Shown in pieces: positions 37,423 to 47,105 of a stretch of 64,000 nt of DNA. The notes beneath the pieces were generated by a model. That model was given only the letters and a program-made list of their open reading frames with translations, ran no database searches and was not told where the DNA came from. The first letter of the stretch is position 1; every line of letters begins with the position of its first letter. The position numbers were made by a program, and so were the translations under genes. The DNA is from Bacteroidales bacterium (GTDB lineage Bacteria; Bacteroidota; Bacteroidia; Bacteroidales; UBA1402), in assembly GCA_017464285.1 (NCBI GenBank), contig JAFUDT010000006.1, forward strand, positions 1 through 64,000, read 5' to 3'.

Positions 37423-39336
37423 TTATTTAAGGAGTCGTTCATTGAATTTCTGAAGGGTCTCGAGGACATTCACGCGGACGTGGATGTAGTTGTCGATGCC
37501 CAGCTTCTGCAGATCTTCCATGCAGGCAGGAGCACCGGCCACGACAAAGAGTTCTTTGGCATCCTTGAGGATCTCCCAGGCCTGAGGTGCGAATTCGGCA
37601 TACTCATCGTCGCTCGAGCAGAGCACGATGATGTCGGCACCGGCCTTGCGGGCAGCCTCGATTCCATCGGCTACGGTCTTGAAACCGTTGTTGTCGATGA
37701 CTTTGTAGCCGGCGCAGGCAAAGAAATTGCAGGAGAACTGCGAACGGGCCAGACGCATGGCCAGGTTACCGATGGTCAGCATGAAAGCGACAGGCTGATG
37801 AGCGGAGGCTTCGGTGGCCAGACGCAGCTCTTCAAACTGTTCGGCGGCACGCAGGGTGGGCAGGACAGGCAGCCGTTCACCGTCCTGGGCCTGGCAACTG
37901 CAGCAGCATTTGTCTTCTTTGACAATCTTGCCTTCGGTTTTCTCGTTGAAGTTCGGGAACTGGTTGGTGCCGAGCAGCGTCTCCTTACGCTTGGCGACAT
38001 TGCCCAGACGGGCTTTCAGATTCTCCTGCATGGCAGCCTGAACCTGACCGGTCTTGACCATCTCGAACATGCCGCCCTTGTCCTGAATGTCCAGGAACAG
38101 CTTCCAGGCCTGCTCGGCGATGTTGGCTGTGAGATTCTCCAGATAGTAGGAGCCGGCGGCCGGATCGACCACCTTGTTGAAATGGGCCTCTTCCTTGAGC
38201 AGCAGCTGCTGGTTACGGGCAATGCGCTCCGAGAAGTCGTCGGCCTGCTTGTAGGTGACGTCGAAAGGCGTGACAACGATTTCATTGACACCGGCAATGG
38301 CAGCCGACATGCTTTCCGTCTGGCTGCGGAGCAGGTTGACGTAGGCGTCGAAGACAGTCATGTTGAAACGGGAGGTCTCGGCTGAGACTTCCATCTTCAT
38401 GGCGCAGGGGCAGTATTTGCCGTCCACCTTTTCACATGAGCAGCTTTCGCCGCAGTTGCAGACCGGTTCATACTGCCGGACGATCATGGCCCAGAGCATT
38501 CGGGCAGCGCGGAATTTGGCGATTTCCATGAAGTAGTTGCCACCGACACCCATGGTGAACTTTATCGCCTTACCGGCAGTGGCGGCATCGATACCGGCCT
38601 CGGTGAGCATTTCCATATACTGGTTCCCCCAGGCAAGGGCATAGCCCAATTCCTGTGCACAATAGGCACCGGCGTTGTTCAGGGAGACAGAATTGACACC
38701 CACCACGCGGTATTTAGGCAGTACAGCAGCAGCTTTGACGGCAGCGACTGTCTTTTCGGCCACCATTTCCTTGGAAAGGTTTTTGCCTTTGGTCAGCATT
38801 TTGTTGATAGGATCCACATTGATGCTGCCACAGACTGTTTTCAGGTCGTAACCCTGTGTCTGATAGTAGGCAGCCAGCAGCCCGATGAGCTCCTCTGTCT
38901 TGCTCCCGCAAATAGTGAAATTAAGAGGAATGATATCGGCCCGGATACCCCTGAGCAAGGTGGCGATATATTCGGCCGACAACTGCTGTCTGTCAAGCTT
39001 GAATCCCAGGGAATCAACCCCTTTCATCAGGATGTCAAGAGCCTTGGCATTGGCGGCCTTGGCATCTTTGGCACAGAGGTTCTGGCGTACTCTCCACTCA
39101 TTGTCGGTTTTTGTTCCGCGGACGAAGGGATATTTACCGGGGGCGGAGTCGGTGGTCTGCAGTCCTTCGAGATCTTCCTGACGATAGAAGGGCTGCACCT
39201 TGAAGCCTTCGTCAGTTCTCCATACAAGTTTCTTCTCGAAATCGGCACCTTTCAAATCCTGGATAATTTTATCCTTCCAGGCTTCGGTCGAAACCGGTGG
39301 AAATTCCGAGAAAAGTTTCTCTTTGCTATTTGCCAT
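37423..39336 (-). CDS. mutA: Methylmalonyl-CoA mutase small subunit, with Cys-rich insertions
   Basis: 637 residues. It is homologous to MutB but lacks the DxHxxG cobalamin motif, as expected of the non-catalytic small subunit. Two Cys-rich stretches stand out. C293, C295, C299, C301, C309 and C311 lie in a 19-residue loop, and CCCSC is at 477-481, at the junction to the degenerate B12-like domain. They could bind a metal or be redox-active, or be harmless loop insertions. The gene is first in the mutA-mutB operon, with a full-consensus promoter 70-100 nt upstream. Confidence 0.95.
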   Translation of the reverse strand: MANSKEKLFSEFPPVSTEAWKDKIIQDLKGADFEKKLVWRTDEGFKVQPFYRQEDLEGLQTTDSAPGKYPFVRGTKTDNEWRVRQNLCAKDAKAANAKALDILMKGVDSLGFKLDRQQLSAEYIATLLRGIRADIIPLNFTICGSKTEELIGLLAAYYQTQGYDLKTVCGSINVDPINKMLTKGKNLSKEMVAEKTVAAVKAAAVLPKYRVVGVNSVSLNNAGAYCAQELGYALAWGNQYMEMLTEAGIDAATAGKAIKFTMGVGGNYFMEIAKFRAARMLWAMIVRQYEPVCNCGESCSCEKVDGKYCPCAMKMEVSAETSRFNMTVFDAYVNLLRSQTESMSAAIAGVNEIVVTPFDVTYKQADDFSERIARNQQLLLKEEAHFNKVVDPAAGSYYLENLTANIAEQAWKLFLDIQDKGGMFEMVKTGQVQAAMQENLKARLGNVAKRKETLLGTNQFPNFNEKTEGKIVKEDKCCCSCQAQDGERLPVLPTLRAAEQFEELRLATEASAHQPVAFMLTIGNLAMRLARSQFSCNFFACAGYKVIDNNGFKTVADGIEAARKAGADIIVLCSSDDEYAEFAPQAWEILKDAKELFVVAGAPACMEDLQKLGIDNYIHVRVNVLETLQKFNERLLK

Positions 39337-39404
39337 AATATCAATAATATAATGAATAATACCTTTTCGTTTTCATTACCGCGGACTGATGCGCAGAGTA
39401 AACG

Positions 39405-39435
39405 CAAAGTTACTTCCAAACGACTGAATAACAAA
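39405..39435 (-). promoter_or_regulatory. mutAB promoter
   Basis: On the minus strand: TTTG (39432-39435), a 19-nt spacer and TAACTTTG (39405-39412). The leader before the ATG at 39336 is about 60 nt. I see no cobalamin-riboswitch-like fold in it. Confidence 0.7.
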
Positions 39436-39498
39436 ATATTTTTTGTATTTCTATGCGGCAGGATTTCTGCCAAAGCCTCTGTGTTTTAGGGAAGGTTG

Positions 39499-40395
39499 TC
39501 AAGCCTGAGGGGAATCCTGTGAAAGCAGTTCTAAGGCTGTGTCGGGGCTGAGCCAGCGATATTCCTTGTCGCGACGGAACCACGAGAGTTGTTTGCGGGC
39601 GTATTTGTGGGTGTTGAACTGAATGCGGGCAACGGCCTGCTCGCGGGTGGTCTTACCGTCGAAATAGTCGAACATCTCGCGGTAGCCGACGGTATTGAGT
39701 GCATTCAGATGCCGCCAGGGCAGCAGACGGCGGGCTTCCTCTTCCAGCCCCTGGTCCATCATCTGCTCCACACGCCGGTCGATGCGCCGGTAGAGCTCTT
39801 CTCGTTCGCAGTTCAGACAGTATTTGACAATCTTAAAATCCCGGACTTTAGGGGTTTTCAGCCGGAATTCGGAATAGGGCCGGCCGGTCATCAGGCAGAT
39901 TTCCAGGCCATGCAGCACCCGTTTGGGATTGCGTCTGTCGACTTCGCGGTAATAGACCGGGTCGAGCAGGCGCAGCTGGGCGAGAATGTCGTCCAGGCCG
40001 TTCTGCTCGTAGCGCTGCAGCAATTCGCGGCGCAAGTCGGCATCAACGTCCGGCATGTCGTCGATACCCCGGCAGACAGCATCGATATAGAGCATGGAGC
40101 CGCCGCACATAAGCAGGTATTTGTGGTCTTGAAACAGTCGGGCCGTCAGGCTCAGTACATCGCTTTCAAAACGGGCGGCACTGTAATAGTCGTGGATGGA
40201 CAGCTGACCGACGAAATAGTGGGGTACCTGCCTGAGTTGTTCCTCGGTAGGGGCGGCCGTGCCGATACGCATCTCGCGGTACATCTGACGCGAGTCGCAG
40301 GATAAAACAGGGGAGTCCAGCCGGCGGGCCAGCTCCAGGCTGAGCTGTGTCTTGCCCACACCAGTGGGCCCGGTCAGTACAATCAAGGTCTTCAT
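39499..40395 (-). CDS. miaA: tRNA dimethylallyltransferase
   Basis: 298 residues. MiaA adds the isopentenyl group to A37 of tRNAs that read UNN codons. The P-loop GPTGVGKT is at 8-15, and the DSRQMYREMRIGTA motif and the later GGSMLYIDAVCRG are typical. It is last in the lpxD-lpxC-lpxA-pRiA4b-miaA leftward cluster. Confidence 0.96.
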   Translation of the reverse strand: MKTLIVLTGPTGVGKTQLSLELARRLDSPVLSCDSRQMYREMRIGTAAPTEEQLRQVPHYFVGQLSIHDYYSAARFESDVLSLTARLFQDHKYLLMCGGSMLYIDAVCRGIDDMPDVDADLRRELLQRYEQNGLDDILAQLRLLDPVYYREVDRRNPKRVLHGLEICLMTGRPYSEFRLKTPKVRDFKIVKYCLNCEREELYRRIDRRVEQMMDQGLEEEARRLLPWRHLNALNTVGYREMFDYFDGKTTREQAVARIQFNTHKYARKQLSWFRRDKEYRWLSPDTALELLSQDSPQA

Positions 40396-40425
40396 GACAG
40401 GTCTGTCGTGAATGCCCCCGGAGAA

Positions 40426-41013
40426 TCAGAAATCGTCCATTGAGATGCCGGCTTCGCCGAAATCGCCGCCAAGGCCTTCGTTGAAGCCTTCGTTATCGAA
40501 TTCGTCCTGATCGAATTCGCTGTCTCCGTAGAAATCGTCGTCCAGATCCAGATCGGCCGAGACTTTCTTGGCTGTGGCTTCCGCCTTTTTCTCGAATTCA
40601 TCGAAGTCGATGTGCTGCTGTGGAGCCTTGCCCGTGGCGCTGATACATTCAGGCTTGGCCTGATGCTTGCCGGGTGTAGTCTCCTCCAGCTCCATGTAGA
40701 AACCGCGTTCGGTCAGGTAATCAAACATGAAAATCAGGTGCTGGCCTTCGTCCTCGACGAGTTCGTTAAGGTGAGTCTTGTCCATCACCCAGGAGTCAAC
40801 TTCCGGATTGGTGTCCATTTCAACCAGGGTTATTTCAACCTCTTTCTCCCAGTTTTCGTCACAGACGAAAAAAGAGGTCATCTCACTCTTGTCATATCCC
40901 ACACTGTCGAGAATGGCATGATGCAGGTCGATGAACAGCGCCTCGGCATCAATGGTTATTTCTCTTTCAAAGAGATCTGCCTCGTCAGAAAAAATCCGGA
41001 ATTTGTAAACCAT
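40426..41013 (-). CDS. pRiA4b ORF-3-like (IS1096 TnpR passenger) domain protein
   Basis: 195 residues. The first 110 resemble the plasmid pRiA4b ORF-3 domain: YKFRIFSDEADLFEREI at the start, then LHHAILDSVGYD and MTSFFVCDENWEKE. The tail is strongly acidic with Asp/Glu/Phe/Gly repeats and is probably disordered. Despite the family name, nothing here is a transposon: it sits between lpxA (14-nt gap) and miaA. Function unknown. Confidence 0.75.
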   Translation of the reverse strand: MVYKFRIFSDEADLFEREITIDAEALFIDLHHAILDSVGYDKSEMTSFFVCDENWEKEVEITLVEMDTNPEVDSWVMDKTHLNELVEDEGQHLIFMFDYLTERGFYMELEETTPGKHQAKPECISATGKAPQQHIDFDEFEKKAEATAKKVSADLDLDDDFYGDSEFDQDEFDNEGFNEGLGGDFGEAGISMDDF

Positions 41014-41027
41014 GGCTATGTGATATT

Positions 41028-41804
41028 TTATAGTACACCGCCTCTGACGATGCCACGCGAAGAGGCGGATACGAAATCGACAATCAGGTTGCGCTCCGGA
41101 GTGTCGGGCAACTCTCTTTTGATGTGTTCAAGAGCATCAGTTGTATTCAGTCCGATGGTATAGATGTAGCGATATACATCCTGGATGTTGTGGATCTGTT
41201 CGTTGCTGAAATTACGGCGGCGCAGGCCGACAGTGTTCAGACCGCAGTAAGCGGCAGGCTCACGTCCGATGATGGTAAAGGGAGGGATATCCTTGCTGAT
41301 TCTCGAGCCACCCTGGATCATGCAATGTGATCCGATGTGACTGAACTGATGTACCAGAGCACCGCCACCGATGATGGCCCAGTCTTCTACGACCACCTCG
41401 CCGGCCAGCTGTACGGCGTTGGACATAATGATATGATCGTGCAGCAGACAGTCGTGGGCTACGTGGCAATAGGCCATGATCAGACAGTGATTCCCTATGA
41501 CTGTCTTGCCCTTGGAGGCTGTACCGCGGTGTATGGTGGAGAACTCACGGAAATTATTGTTGTCGCCGATTTCGACGGTAGTTTCCTCGCCGTGGAATTT
41601 CAGGTCCTGGGGAATGCCGCCGATGACAGCATGATGGAAGACATTGTTGTTGCGGCCCATGCGCGTCCCTGACAGGATGCAGGCATGAGGATAGATGTGG
41701 CAGTTGTCGTCGATGACGACATTTTTGTCGATATAAGCAAAGGGTTCGACGATGACATTGGCACCAAGTTGGGCTTCCGGGTGGATAAATGCAGTAGTGT
41801 TCAT
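41028..41804 (-). CDS. lpxA: Acyl-ACP--UDP-N-acetylglucosamine O-acyltransferase
   Basis: 258 residues of left-handed beta-helix hexapeptide repeats with a helical C-terminus. The catalytic His is in the AYCHVAHDC region. LpxA performs the first step of lipid A synthesis. It lies 28 nt downstream of lpxC, whereas in most Bacteroidales lpxA follows a fused lpxC-fabZ. Confidence 0.96.
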   Translation of the reverse strand: MNTTAFIHPEAQLGANVIVEPFAYIDKNVVIDDNCHIYPHACILSGTRMGRNNNVFHHAVIGGIPQDLKFHGEETTVEIGDNNNFREFSTIHRGTASKGKTVIGNHCLIMAYCHVAHDCLLHDHIIMSNAVQLAGEVVVEDWAIIGGGALVHQFSHIGSHCMIQGGSRISKDIPPFTIIGREPAAYCGLNTVGLRRRNFSNEQIHNIQDVYRYIYTIGLNTTDALEHIKRELPDTPERNLIVDFVSASSRGIVRGGVL

Positions 41805-41832
41805 TGCCCTGTCTTTTTATATTACATTCAGG

Positions 41833-42750
41833 TTATTGCTGGTCAATTATTTCCCGGCGAATGAGCCGGGCCAGCTGGTTGTTGATTTTATGCCCCGGCC
41901 GCATGGCGATGATATGCCCCATCAGGGGCTTGCCTATCAGGGCGATGTCGCCCGTCAGGTCCAGCAACTTGTGCCGGGCAGGCTCGTTGTCGAACAGCAG
42001 CGGCCGGTTGTTGATGTATCCCAGCTTGTCGGCCGGTTTGTGAGGCACCTTCATGATGTCGGCTATCCGGTCGAGTTCTTCCTGTGGAATGGCCTGGTCG
42101 TAGATAACCAGGGCATTGTCCAGATCACCGCCTTTGATGAGATTGTGCTTGAGCAGCAGCTCGATTTCTCTGACAAAGACGAAGGTACGGCAGGGCGCGA
42201 TTTCACGTCCGAAGTCCTCCATGCGGGTAAGTCGGGCGTATTGGTTGTAGAGTATCGGAGACTTGAAACCGATCAGGCAAGTGATGCTGAAACTGTCGTA
42301 GGGCAGAATGACCAGTGAGGCTCCCGTTTCGGGATCGCTGACCTCTACCTTACGACGGACGATATAGTAGTCCTTGTCTTCGTCCTGCTCCTGCATTCCC
42401 GCCGCCTCGATGCCTTTTGAAAACTCGATGGCGCTACCGTCGAGAATCGGAATCTCAGGACCGTTTACATCAATCAGACAGTTGTCTATACCGGAAGCAT
42501 ACAGAGCTGCGCAGGCGTGTTCGATGGTGCTGACGGAGACCCCGTCCTTGACCAGCACGGTCCCCCGTTCCGTTTGTTCGACAAATTCTGCCAGAGCTTT
42601 CAGTTCGGGCTTGCCTTCCAAATCGGTCCGTCTGAATCGGATGCCGCTGCCGGCCGGAGCCGGTTGGAAGGTGGCGGTAAGTAGCAAGCCTGTATGCAAT
42701 CCTTTGCCGGATACGCTGAAAGCGCGTTTCAGAGTCAGTTGTCGAGCCAT
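41833..42750 (-). CDS. lpxC: UDP-3-O-acyl-N-acetylglucosamine deacetylase, not fused to FabZ
   Basis: 305 residues. The zinc ligands H78 (STIEHACAAL), H259 and D263 (RHKLLDLTGD) and the catalytic His of PLMGH are present. LpxC is the committed step of lipid A synthesis. In Bacteroides, Porphyromonas and relatives LpxC is usually the first half of a protein of about 460 residues that also carries FabZ. Here the frame stops just after the LpxC fold, and only 28 nt remain before lpxA, so the FabZ part is truly absent from this locus. The start abuts the lpxD stop. Confidence 0.95.
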   Translation of the reverse strand: MARQLTLKRAFSVSGKGLHTGLLLTATFQPAPAGSGIRFRRTDLEGKPELKALAEFVEQTERGTVLVKDGVSVSTIEHACAALYASGIDNCLIDVNGPEIPILDGSAIEFSKGIEAAGMQEQDEDKDYYIVRRKVEVSDPETGASLVILPYDSFSITCLIGFKSPILYNQYARLTRMEDFGREIAPCRTFVFVREIELLLKHNLIKGGDLDNALVIYDQAIPQEELDRIADIMKVPHKPADKLGYINNRPLLFDNEPARHKLLDLTGDIALIGKPLMGHIIAMRPGHKINNQLARLIRREIIDQQ

Positions 42751-42751
42751 T

Positions 42752-43798
42752 TTATTCTGCTTGTTTTGTTTTGAGTTCGTTCAGTTCTTTGCGGAGCTTT
42801 TGGATTTCGGCCTGCAGGTCGGGCAGCTTGCGGAAGACCGTATAGCTGCGGAGGTATTGTTTGACGGGCATGGCCGGTGAGCCCAGATAGGGCGAAGTAT
42901 TGTCGGTGATATCGGAAATAATACCTGTCTGGGCGGCCAGGACTGTCCCGTCGCTGACGTGCAGATGTCCCGCTACGCCGACTTGGCCTGCGATAGTGCA
43001 GCGGCTGCCGATTTTGGTGGAACCGGCAATGCCGCTCTGGGCGGCCATGACGGTATGTTCCCCGATCTCCACATTGTGGGCTATCTGGATGAGGTTGTCA
43101 ATCTTGGCCCCCTTGTGTACAATGGTCGATCCCATGGTGGCTCGATCGACCGTGGTGTTGGCGCAGATTTCCACGTTGTCTTCGAGGATGACATTGCCAA
43201 TCTGCGGGATTTTTTTGTAAGAACCGTCTGCCTGCGGGGCGAAGCCGAATCCGTCAGCTCCGATGACGGCCCCCGAATGGAGGATGCAGTTGTCGCCGAT
43301 GATACATTCATGATAGATTCTGACCCCCGGGTAGATGATGCAGTTGCGTCCGATGCGTACATGGTCGCCGATATAGACCTGCGGATAGATCTGAGTCGAA
43401 TCGCCTATCTGCACCTCTTCCTCAATGACGGCATAGTGGCCCACATAGACATCTTCGCCCAGCTGGGCCGATGCAGAGATGAAGGCATTCGTATCAATGC
43501 CTTTGCGGTGGGGCTTGTACTGCTCGACAAGCATCAGTAGCTGCGAAAGGGCGGCATAGGCGTTGCTTACCCGAATCAGGGTCGCGGCAACGGGCTTCTC
43601 CGCGATAAAATCCTTGTTTACCAAAACGATGCTGGCTTTGGTCTCGTAAATATAGTGAGTGTATTTTGGATTGGACAGAAAGGACAACCCTCCTGGTTTC
43701 CCTTCCTCGATTTTTGTGAATGTGCTGACTTTGGTTTCGGGATTACCTTCAACGGTTCCTGATAGAAAAGTCGCAATCTGTGCGGCGCTAAACTCCAT
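42752..43798 (-). CDS. lpxD: UDP-3-O-(3-hydroxyacyl)glucosamine N-acyltransferase
   Basis: 348 residues: an N-terminal uridine-binding domain (about 1-105), hexapeptide repeats (about 110-310) and a C-terminal helix. LpxD adds the second acyl chain to the glucosamine. It is first in the lipid A operon, behind a strong promoter with a hairpin at the transcript start. Confidence 0.96.
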   Translation of the reverse strand: MEFSAAQIATFLSGTVEGNPETKVSTFTKIEEGKPGGLSFLSNPKYTHYIYETKASIVLVNKDFIAEKPVAATLIRVSNAYAALSQLLMLVEQYKPHRKGIDTNAFISASAQLGEDVYVGHYAVIEEEVQIGDSTQIYPQVYIGDHVRIGRNCIIYPGVRIYHECIIGDNCILHSGAVIGADGFGFAPQADGSYKKIPQIGNVILEDNVEICANTTVDRATMGSTIVHKGAKIDNLIQIAHNVEIGEHTVMAAQSGIAGSTKIGSRCTIAGQVGVAGHLHVSDGTVLAAQTGIISDITDNTSPYLGSPAMPVKQYLRSYTVFRKLPDLQAEIQKLRKELNELKTKQAE

Positions 43799-43860
43799 TT
43801 TTTCTGTATTTCCTCGTAATGCCTCCTGTCGGGTAGTCGGCTTATGTCAACCTTTCGGCT

Positions 43861-43878
43861 GCTTCTTTTTCAAGAAGC
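43861..43878 (-). promoter_or_regulatory. Hairpin at the predicted 5' end of the lpxD operon mRNA
   Basis: GCTTCTT and AAGAAGC form a 7-bp stem with a 4-nt loop, directly after the -7 element. It could protect the mRNA end or act as an operator; this is inferred. Confidence 0.4.
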
Positions 43879-43909
43879 AAAGATACAAATAAGCCCAGAA
43901 CGCTACAAA
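43878..43909 (-). promoter_or_regulatory. lpxD operon promoter
   Basis: On the minus strand: TTTG (43906-43909), a 20-nt spacer and TATCTTTG (43878-43885). Confidence 0.7.
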
Positions 43910-43950
43910 AGAATCGGATTCTATGATATTTTTTCTTATCTGCTGTTCTT

Positions 43951-45186
43951 TTAACTGTTCGTGTCGCCGGTACACCTCAGATAGGCATAGGCATGTTTCC
44001 TGGCTTTTTTCGACAAAACGTCAATGTTGAGAATGTCCGAAGCCTGGGTGACGGGACGTATGGTCCCGTCGTTATAGAGAATCTCAATGTCATAGTCGTT
44101 GTTGTCGTAAATCTTGTTGCTCACATCGTTGCTGGCGGTCAGATAACTGGCCTCGTGCTGCGAAATTCCCAGACATGAAGCCAGTTGGTTCAGATCGCGG
44201 GCAATACGTTCGGCCGAAGGCGCTTTCTCGGTAAGCTCCATCTTGAACAGCCGTCGGTTGAGCAGCCCGCCGCAGAGGGTGGAAAGTACCTTGTCGGGAT
44301 GCTGCTGCCAGGCTTTTACAGCAGCCCAGACATCGTAATCATCGAGGGCCAGGAAGTAGTCGAGCGAAGTTTCGTTGATCTCTCCTTTCTGCAGGTGCCC
44401 TTCCAGAAAATAGGTCAAGGCGGGAGAGGCCGTCAGTTGCTCGCCTTCACCTGTCAGTTCCTTGGCCCGGCGAAGCAGATTGACCAGCATTTTTTCGGCG
44501 GCCAGCGAGGTCTTGTGCAGATATACCTGCCAGTACATCAGCCGCCTGGCCATCAGAAAATTCTCAATCGAATAGATGCCCTTGGCTTCGACCACCAGCC
44601 GGTCATCGACCACATTGAGCATCTTGATGATGCGGGCCGAGTCAATGTTGCCTTCGACTACCCCCGTGAAAAAACTGTCGCGGCAGAGATAGTCGAGCCG
44701 ATCCACATCCAACTGGCTGGAAATGAGCTGATGCAGAAAACGCTTCGGATAGTGGTCGGTAAATATGCTGATGCAGGTGTCCAGGCGGCCTTCCAACTCC
44801 CTGTTGAGACGTTCCATGAGACGGAGCGAAATCTCCTCGTGGGAGACCTCGTTGTAGAGCACCGACTCCAGTACGTGCGAAAAAGGCCCGTGCCCGATAT
44901 CGTGCAGCATGACGGCCGCTGTCAGGCCTTCTGCCTCACAGTCGGTAATCTCGTGGCCTTTGGCCCGCAGTTGCGTGATGGCCTCCGTGACCAGATACAT
45001 GGCTCCGGTGATATGCTGGAAACGGCAGTGGGTGGCCCCGGGGTAGACCATCGACGAAAGTCCCAGCTGCTTGATCCGGTTCAGGCGGTACAGATAGGGA
45101 TGCTGATAGACTTCATAGAGGAAGCCGGTCGGCAGGTTGATGAACCCGAAAACCGGATCGTTGATGATTTTTCGTTTGATGCCCAT
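43951..45186 (-). CDS. HD-domain phosphohydrolase (dNTPase-like)
   Basis: 411 residues. The HD metal site is visible: His in the CRFQH segment, then HD in MLHDIGHGPFSH, and a later Asp in SQLDVDRLDYLCRD. The family includes dNTP triphosphohydrolases and related uncharacterised enzymes. It is the last gene of the phoH-purC-purM-prfA-pyrF series, 3 nt after pyrF. Confidence 0.88.
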   Translation of the reverse strand: MGIKRKIINDPVFGFINLPTGFLYEVYQHPYLYRLNRIKQLGLSSMVYPGATHCRFQHITGAMYLVTEAITQLRAKGHEITDCEAEGLTAAVMLHDIGHGPFSHVLESVLYNEVSHEEISLRLMERLNRELEGRLDTCISIFTDHYPKRFLHQLISSQLDVDRLDYLCRDSFFTGVVEGNIDSARIIKMLNVVDDRLVVEAKGIYSIENFLMARRLMYWQVYLHKTSLAAEKMLVNLLRRAKELTGEGEQLTASPALTYFLEGHLQKGEINETSLDYFLALDDYDVWAAVKAWQQHPDKVLSTLCGGLLNRRLFKMELTEKAPSAERIARDLNQLASCLGISQHEASYLTASNDVSNKIYDNNDYDIEILYNDGTIRPVTQASDILNIDVLSKKARKHAYAYLRCTGDTNS

Positions 45187-45189
45187 GGT

Positions 45190-46014
45190 TCAGAAGATCA
45201 TTTTGAGCTGTTCCGACATGTCGTGCTGCAGCTTTTGAGCCTCACTGCGGGCAGCTTGGGCGAAATCTTTCCCGTCGGAAGCATACAGAATCTGACGGGA
45301 GGCGTTCACAATGAGTCCGCAGTCGCGGGTCATGCCATATTCAACGACCTCCTTGAGGCTGCCGCCCTGGGCTCCGACACCGGGAACCAGCAGGAAATGA
45401 TCCGGAGCGATGGCGCGAATATCCGAGAAAAGCGGTCCGCGGGTAGCCCCTACGACGTACATCATGGCCTGGTCGTCAGCCCACTGGCGGGACTGGCGGA
45501 TGACTTTTTCAAACAGCCGTTCACCTTGGGCATCTGCCGTCAGCTGAAAATCCATCGACCCTTTATTGGAGGTCAGGGCCAGCAGGATGACCCATTTGCC
45601 GGGATAGCCGAGGAAGGGCCTGACGCTGTCTTCACCCATGTAGGGGGCCACCGTCACGGCATCGACATCCAGCTGTTCAAAAAACGAGCGGGCATACATT
45701 TGCGAAGTGTTGCCGATATCGCCGCGTTTGGCATCGGCGATGATGAACTGTTCGGGATAATTGTCCCGAATGTACCTGACGGTTTTCTCCAGAGAGGTCC
45801 AACCCTTCAGCCCGGCGCATTCGTAGAAGGCCAGGTTGGGCTTGTAGGCGATGCACAGATCGGCCGTGGCATCGACTATGGCCTTGTTGAAGGCAAAAAC
45901 GGGATCTTCTTCTGTGAGCAGAAGAGAGGGAATGCGCTTGATGTCTGTGTCCAGGCCAACGCAGAGAAAAGACCTTTTGGCCTTGATGTTGGCGATGAGG
46001 CTGTTTTTATCCAT
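45190..46014 (-). CDS. pyrF: Orotidine 5'-phosphate decarboxylase (type 2)
   Basis: 274 residues from ATG 46014, which lies 1 nt past the prfA stop. A longer frame to 46047 would overlap prfA by 32 bp and adds unconserved residues. Type 2 features: [24 protein letters not shown] with the catalytic Lys-Asp set, and [11 protein letters not shown]. It makes UMP from OMP. Confidence 0.95.
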   Translation of the reverse strand: MDKNSLIANIKAKRSFLCVGLDTDIKRIPSLLLTEEDPVFAFNKAIVDATADLCIAYKPNLAFYECAGLKGWTSLEKTVRYIRDNYPEQFIIADAKRGDIGNTSQMYARSFFEQLDVDAVTVAPYMGEDSVRPFLGYPGKWVILLALTSNKGSMDFQLTADAQGERLFEKVIRQSRQWADDQAMMYVVGATRGPLFSDIRAIAPDHFLLVPGVGAQGGSLKEVVEYGMTRDCGLIVNASRQILYASDGKDFAQAARSEAQKLQHDMSEQLKMIF

Positions 46015-46015
46015 G

Positions 46016-47101
46016 TCAGAGTTCGCTGGCTTTGAGGCGTTCCGCATTCTCGGCTATGGTCAGCTGGTCGATAATGCCCTGCAGATCTCCGTCGAGTACG
46101 GCGCTCAGGTTATATAAAGTCAGGTTGATACGATGGTCGGTAACACGGGCCTGCGGATAGTTGTAAGTGCGTATCTTGGCAGAACGGTCGCCCGTGGAGA
46201 CCATGGTCTTGCGTTTGCTGGTGATGTCGTCCAGGTATTTCTGATACTCCATGTTGTAGATGCGGGTACGGAGTTCCTGGAAGGCCCTGGCCTTGTTCTT
46301 GAGCTGGGAACGTTCGTCCTGACACTGTACAACGATGCCCGTCGGGATGTGGGTCAGGCGGATGGCCGAATAGGTGGTGTTGACCGACTGTCCGCCGGCG
46401 CCCGATGAACAGAAGGTGTCAATCTTGACATCGGATTCCTTGATCTCGATATCGAACTCTTCGGCTTCGGGCAGGACGGCCACGGTGGCAGCTGAGGTAT
46501 GGACCCTTCCCTGGGTTTCGGTCTGGGGTACGCGCTGTACGCGGTGTACTCCCGATTCGTATTTCAGGATGCCGTAGACATTTTCACCGCTGACGGTGAA
46601 GATGATCTCCTTGTAGCCGCCGGCCGTGCCCGGGTTGCTGTTGGTCACTTCGGTTTTCCAGCCCTTGATTTCGCAGAACTTGGTGTACATGCGGAAAAGA
46701 TCGCCGGCAAAAATGGCAGCTTCGTCGCCGCCCGTGCCGCCTCGGATTTCGACGATGGCATTTTTGCTGTCCTGAGGATCGGCCGGAATGAGCAGCAGTT
46801 TGATCTCCTCTTCGAGCTGAGGCTGTCGTTCCTGGTTGGCATTGAGCTCTTCACGGGCCATTTCCTTGAGGTCGGGATCATTCTCGTTCATCAGGATTTC
46901 CTTGGCCTCCTCGATGTTGCGTATCAGGTTGCGGTACTCTTTGCTGGCCTTGACTATGCCGTCGAGCTCCTTATATTCTTTGTTGAGCTTGACATAGCGT
47001 TTCATGTCGGACATGGCGTCCGGGGCGGCTATCAGAGCGGATACTTCTTCAAAACGTTGCTGTATCCAGTCGAGTTTTTCCAATAAAGGGTTGCTGGCCA
47101 T
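46016..47101 (-). CDS. prfA: Peptide chain release factor 1
   Basis: 361 residues from ATG 47101 ([12 protein letters not shown], aligned with relatives). The upstream ATG 47116 overlaps purM. The GGQ motif lies in [12 protein letters not shown], and the PxT-type codon-recognition segment is in the middle domain. It terminates translation at UAA and UAG. Confidence 0.97.
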   Translation of the reverse strand: MASNPLLEKLDWIQQRFEEVSALIAAPDAMSDMKRYVKLNKEYKELDGIVKASKEYRNLIRNIEEAKEILMNENDPDLKEMAREELNANQERQPQLEEEIKLLLIPADPQDSKNAIVEIRGGTGGDEAAIFAGDLFRMYTKFCEIKGWKTEVTNSNPGTAGGYKEIIFTVSGENVYGILKYESGVHRVQRVPQTETQGRVHTSAATVAVLPEAEEFDIEIKESDVKIDTFCSSGAGGQSVNTTYSAIRLTHIPTGIVVQCQDERSQLKNKARAFQELRTRIYNMEYQKYLDDITSKRKTMVSTGDRSAKIRTYNYPQARVTDHRINLTLYNLSAVLDGDLQGIIDQLTIAENAERLKASEL

Positions 47102-47105
47102 AGGA

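Noticed and set aside
35944..38385. Antisense ORF of 813 codons opposite mutA and mutB
   Set aside because: It is remarkably long but spans the junction of two well-defined genes and resembles no protein; codon bias of the sense strand explains it.
39337..39400. Cobalamin riboswitch ahead of mutAB
   Set aside because: The leader is only about 60 nt and shows no B12-box or the needed fold.
40426..41013. A transposon passenger gene, as the TnpR-passenger family name suggests
   Set aside because: No transposase, terminal repeats or target duplication; it sits inside the lipid A/miaA cluster.
41805..41832. A frameshift that cut a FabZ domain from LpxC
   Set aside because: Only 28 nt lie between lpxC and lpxA, so there is no lost domain to restore here.
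44185..46035. Antisense ORF of 616 codons opposite the HD and pyrF genes
   Set aside because: Same reasoning: it crosses a gene junction and has no domain.
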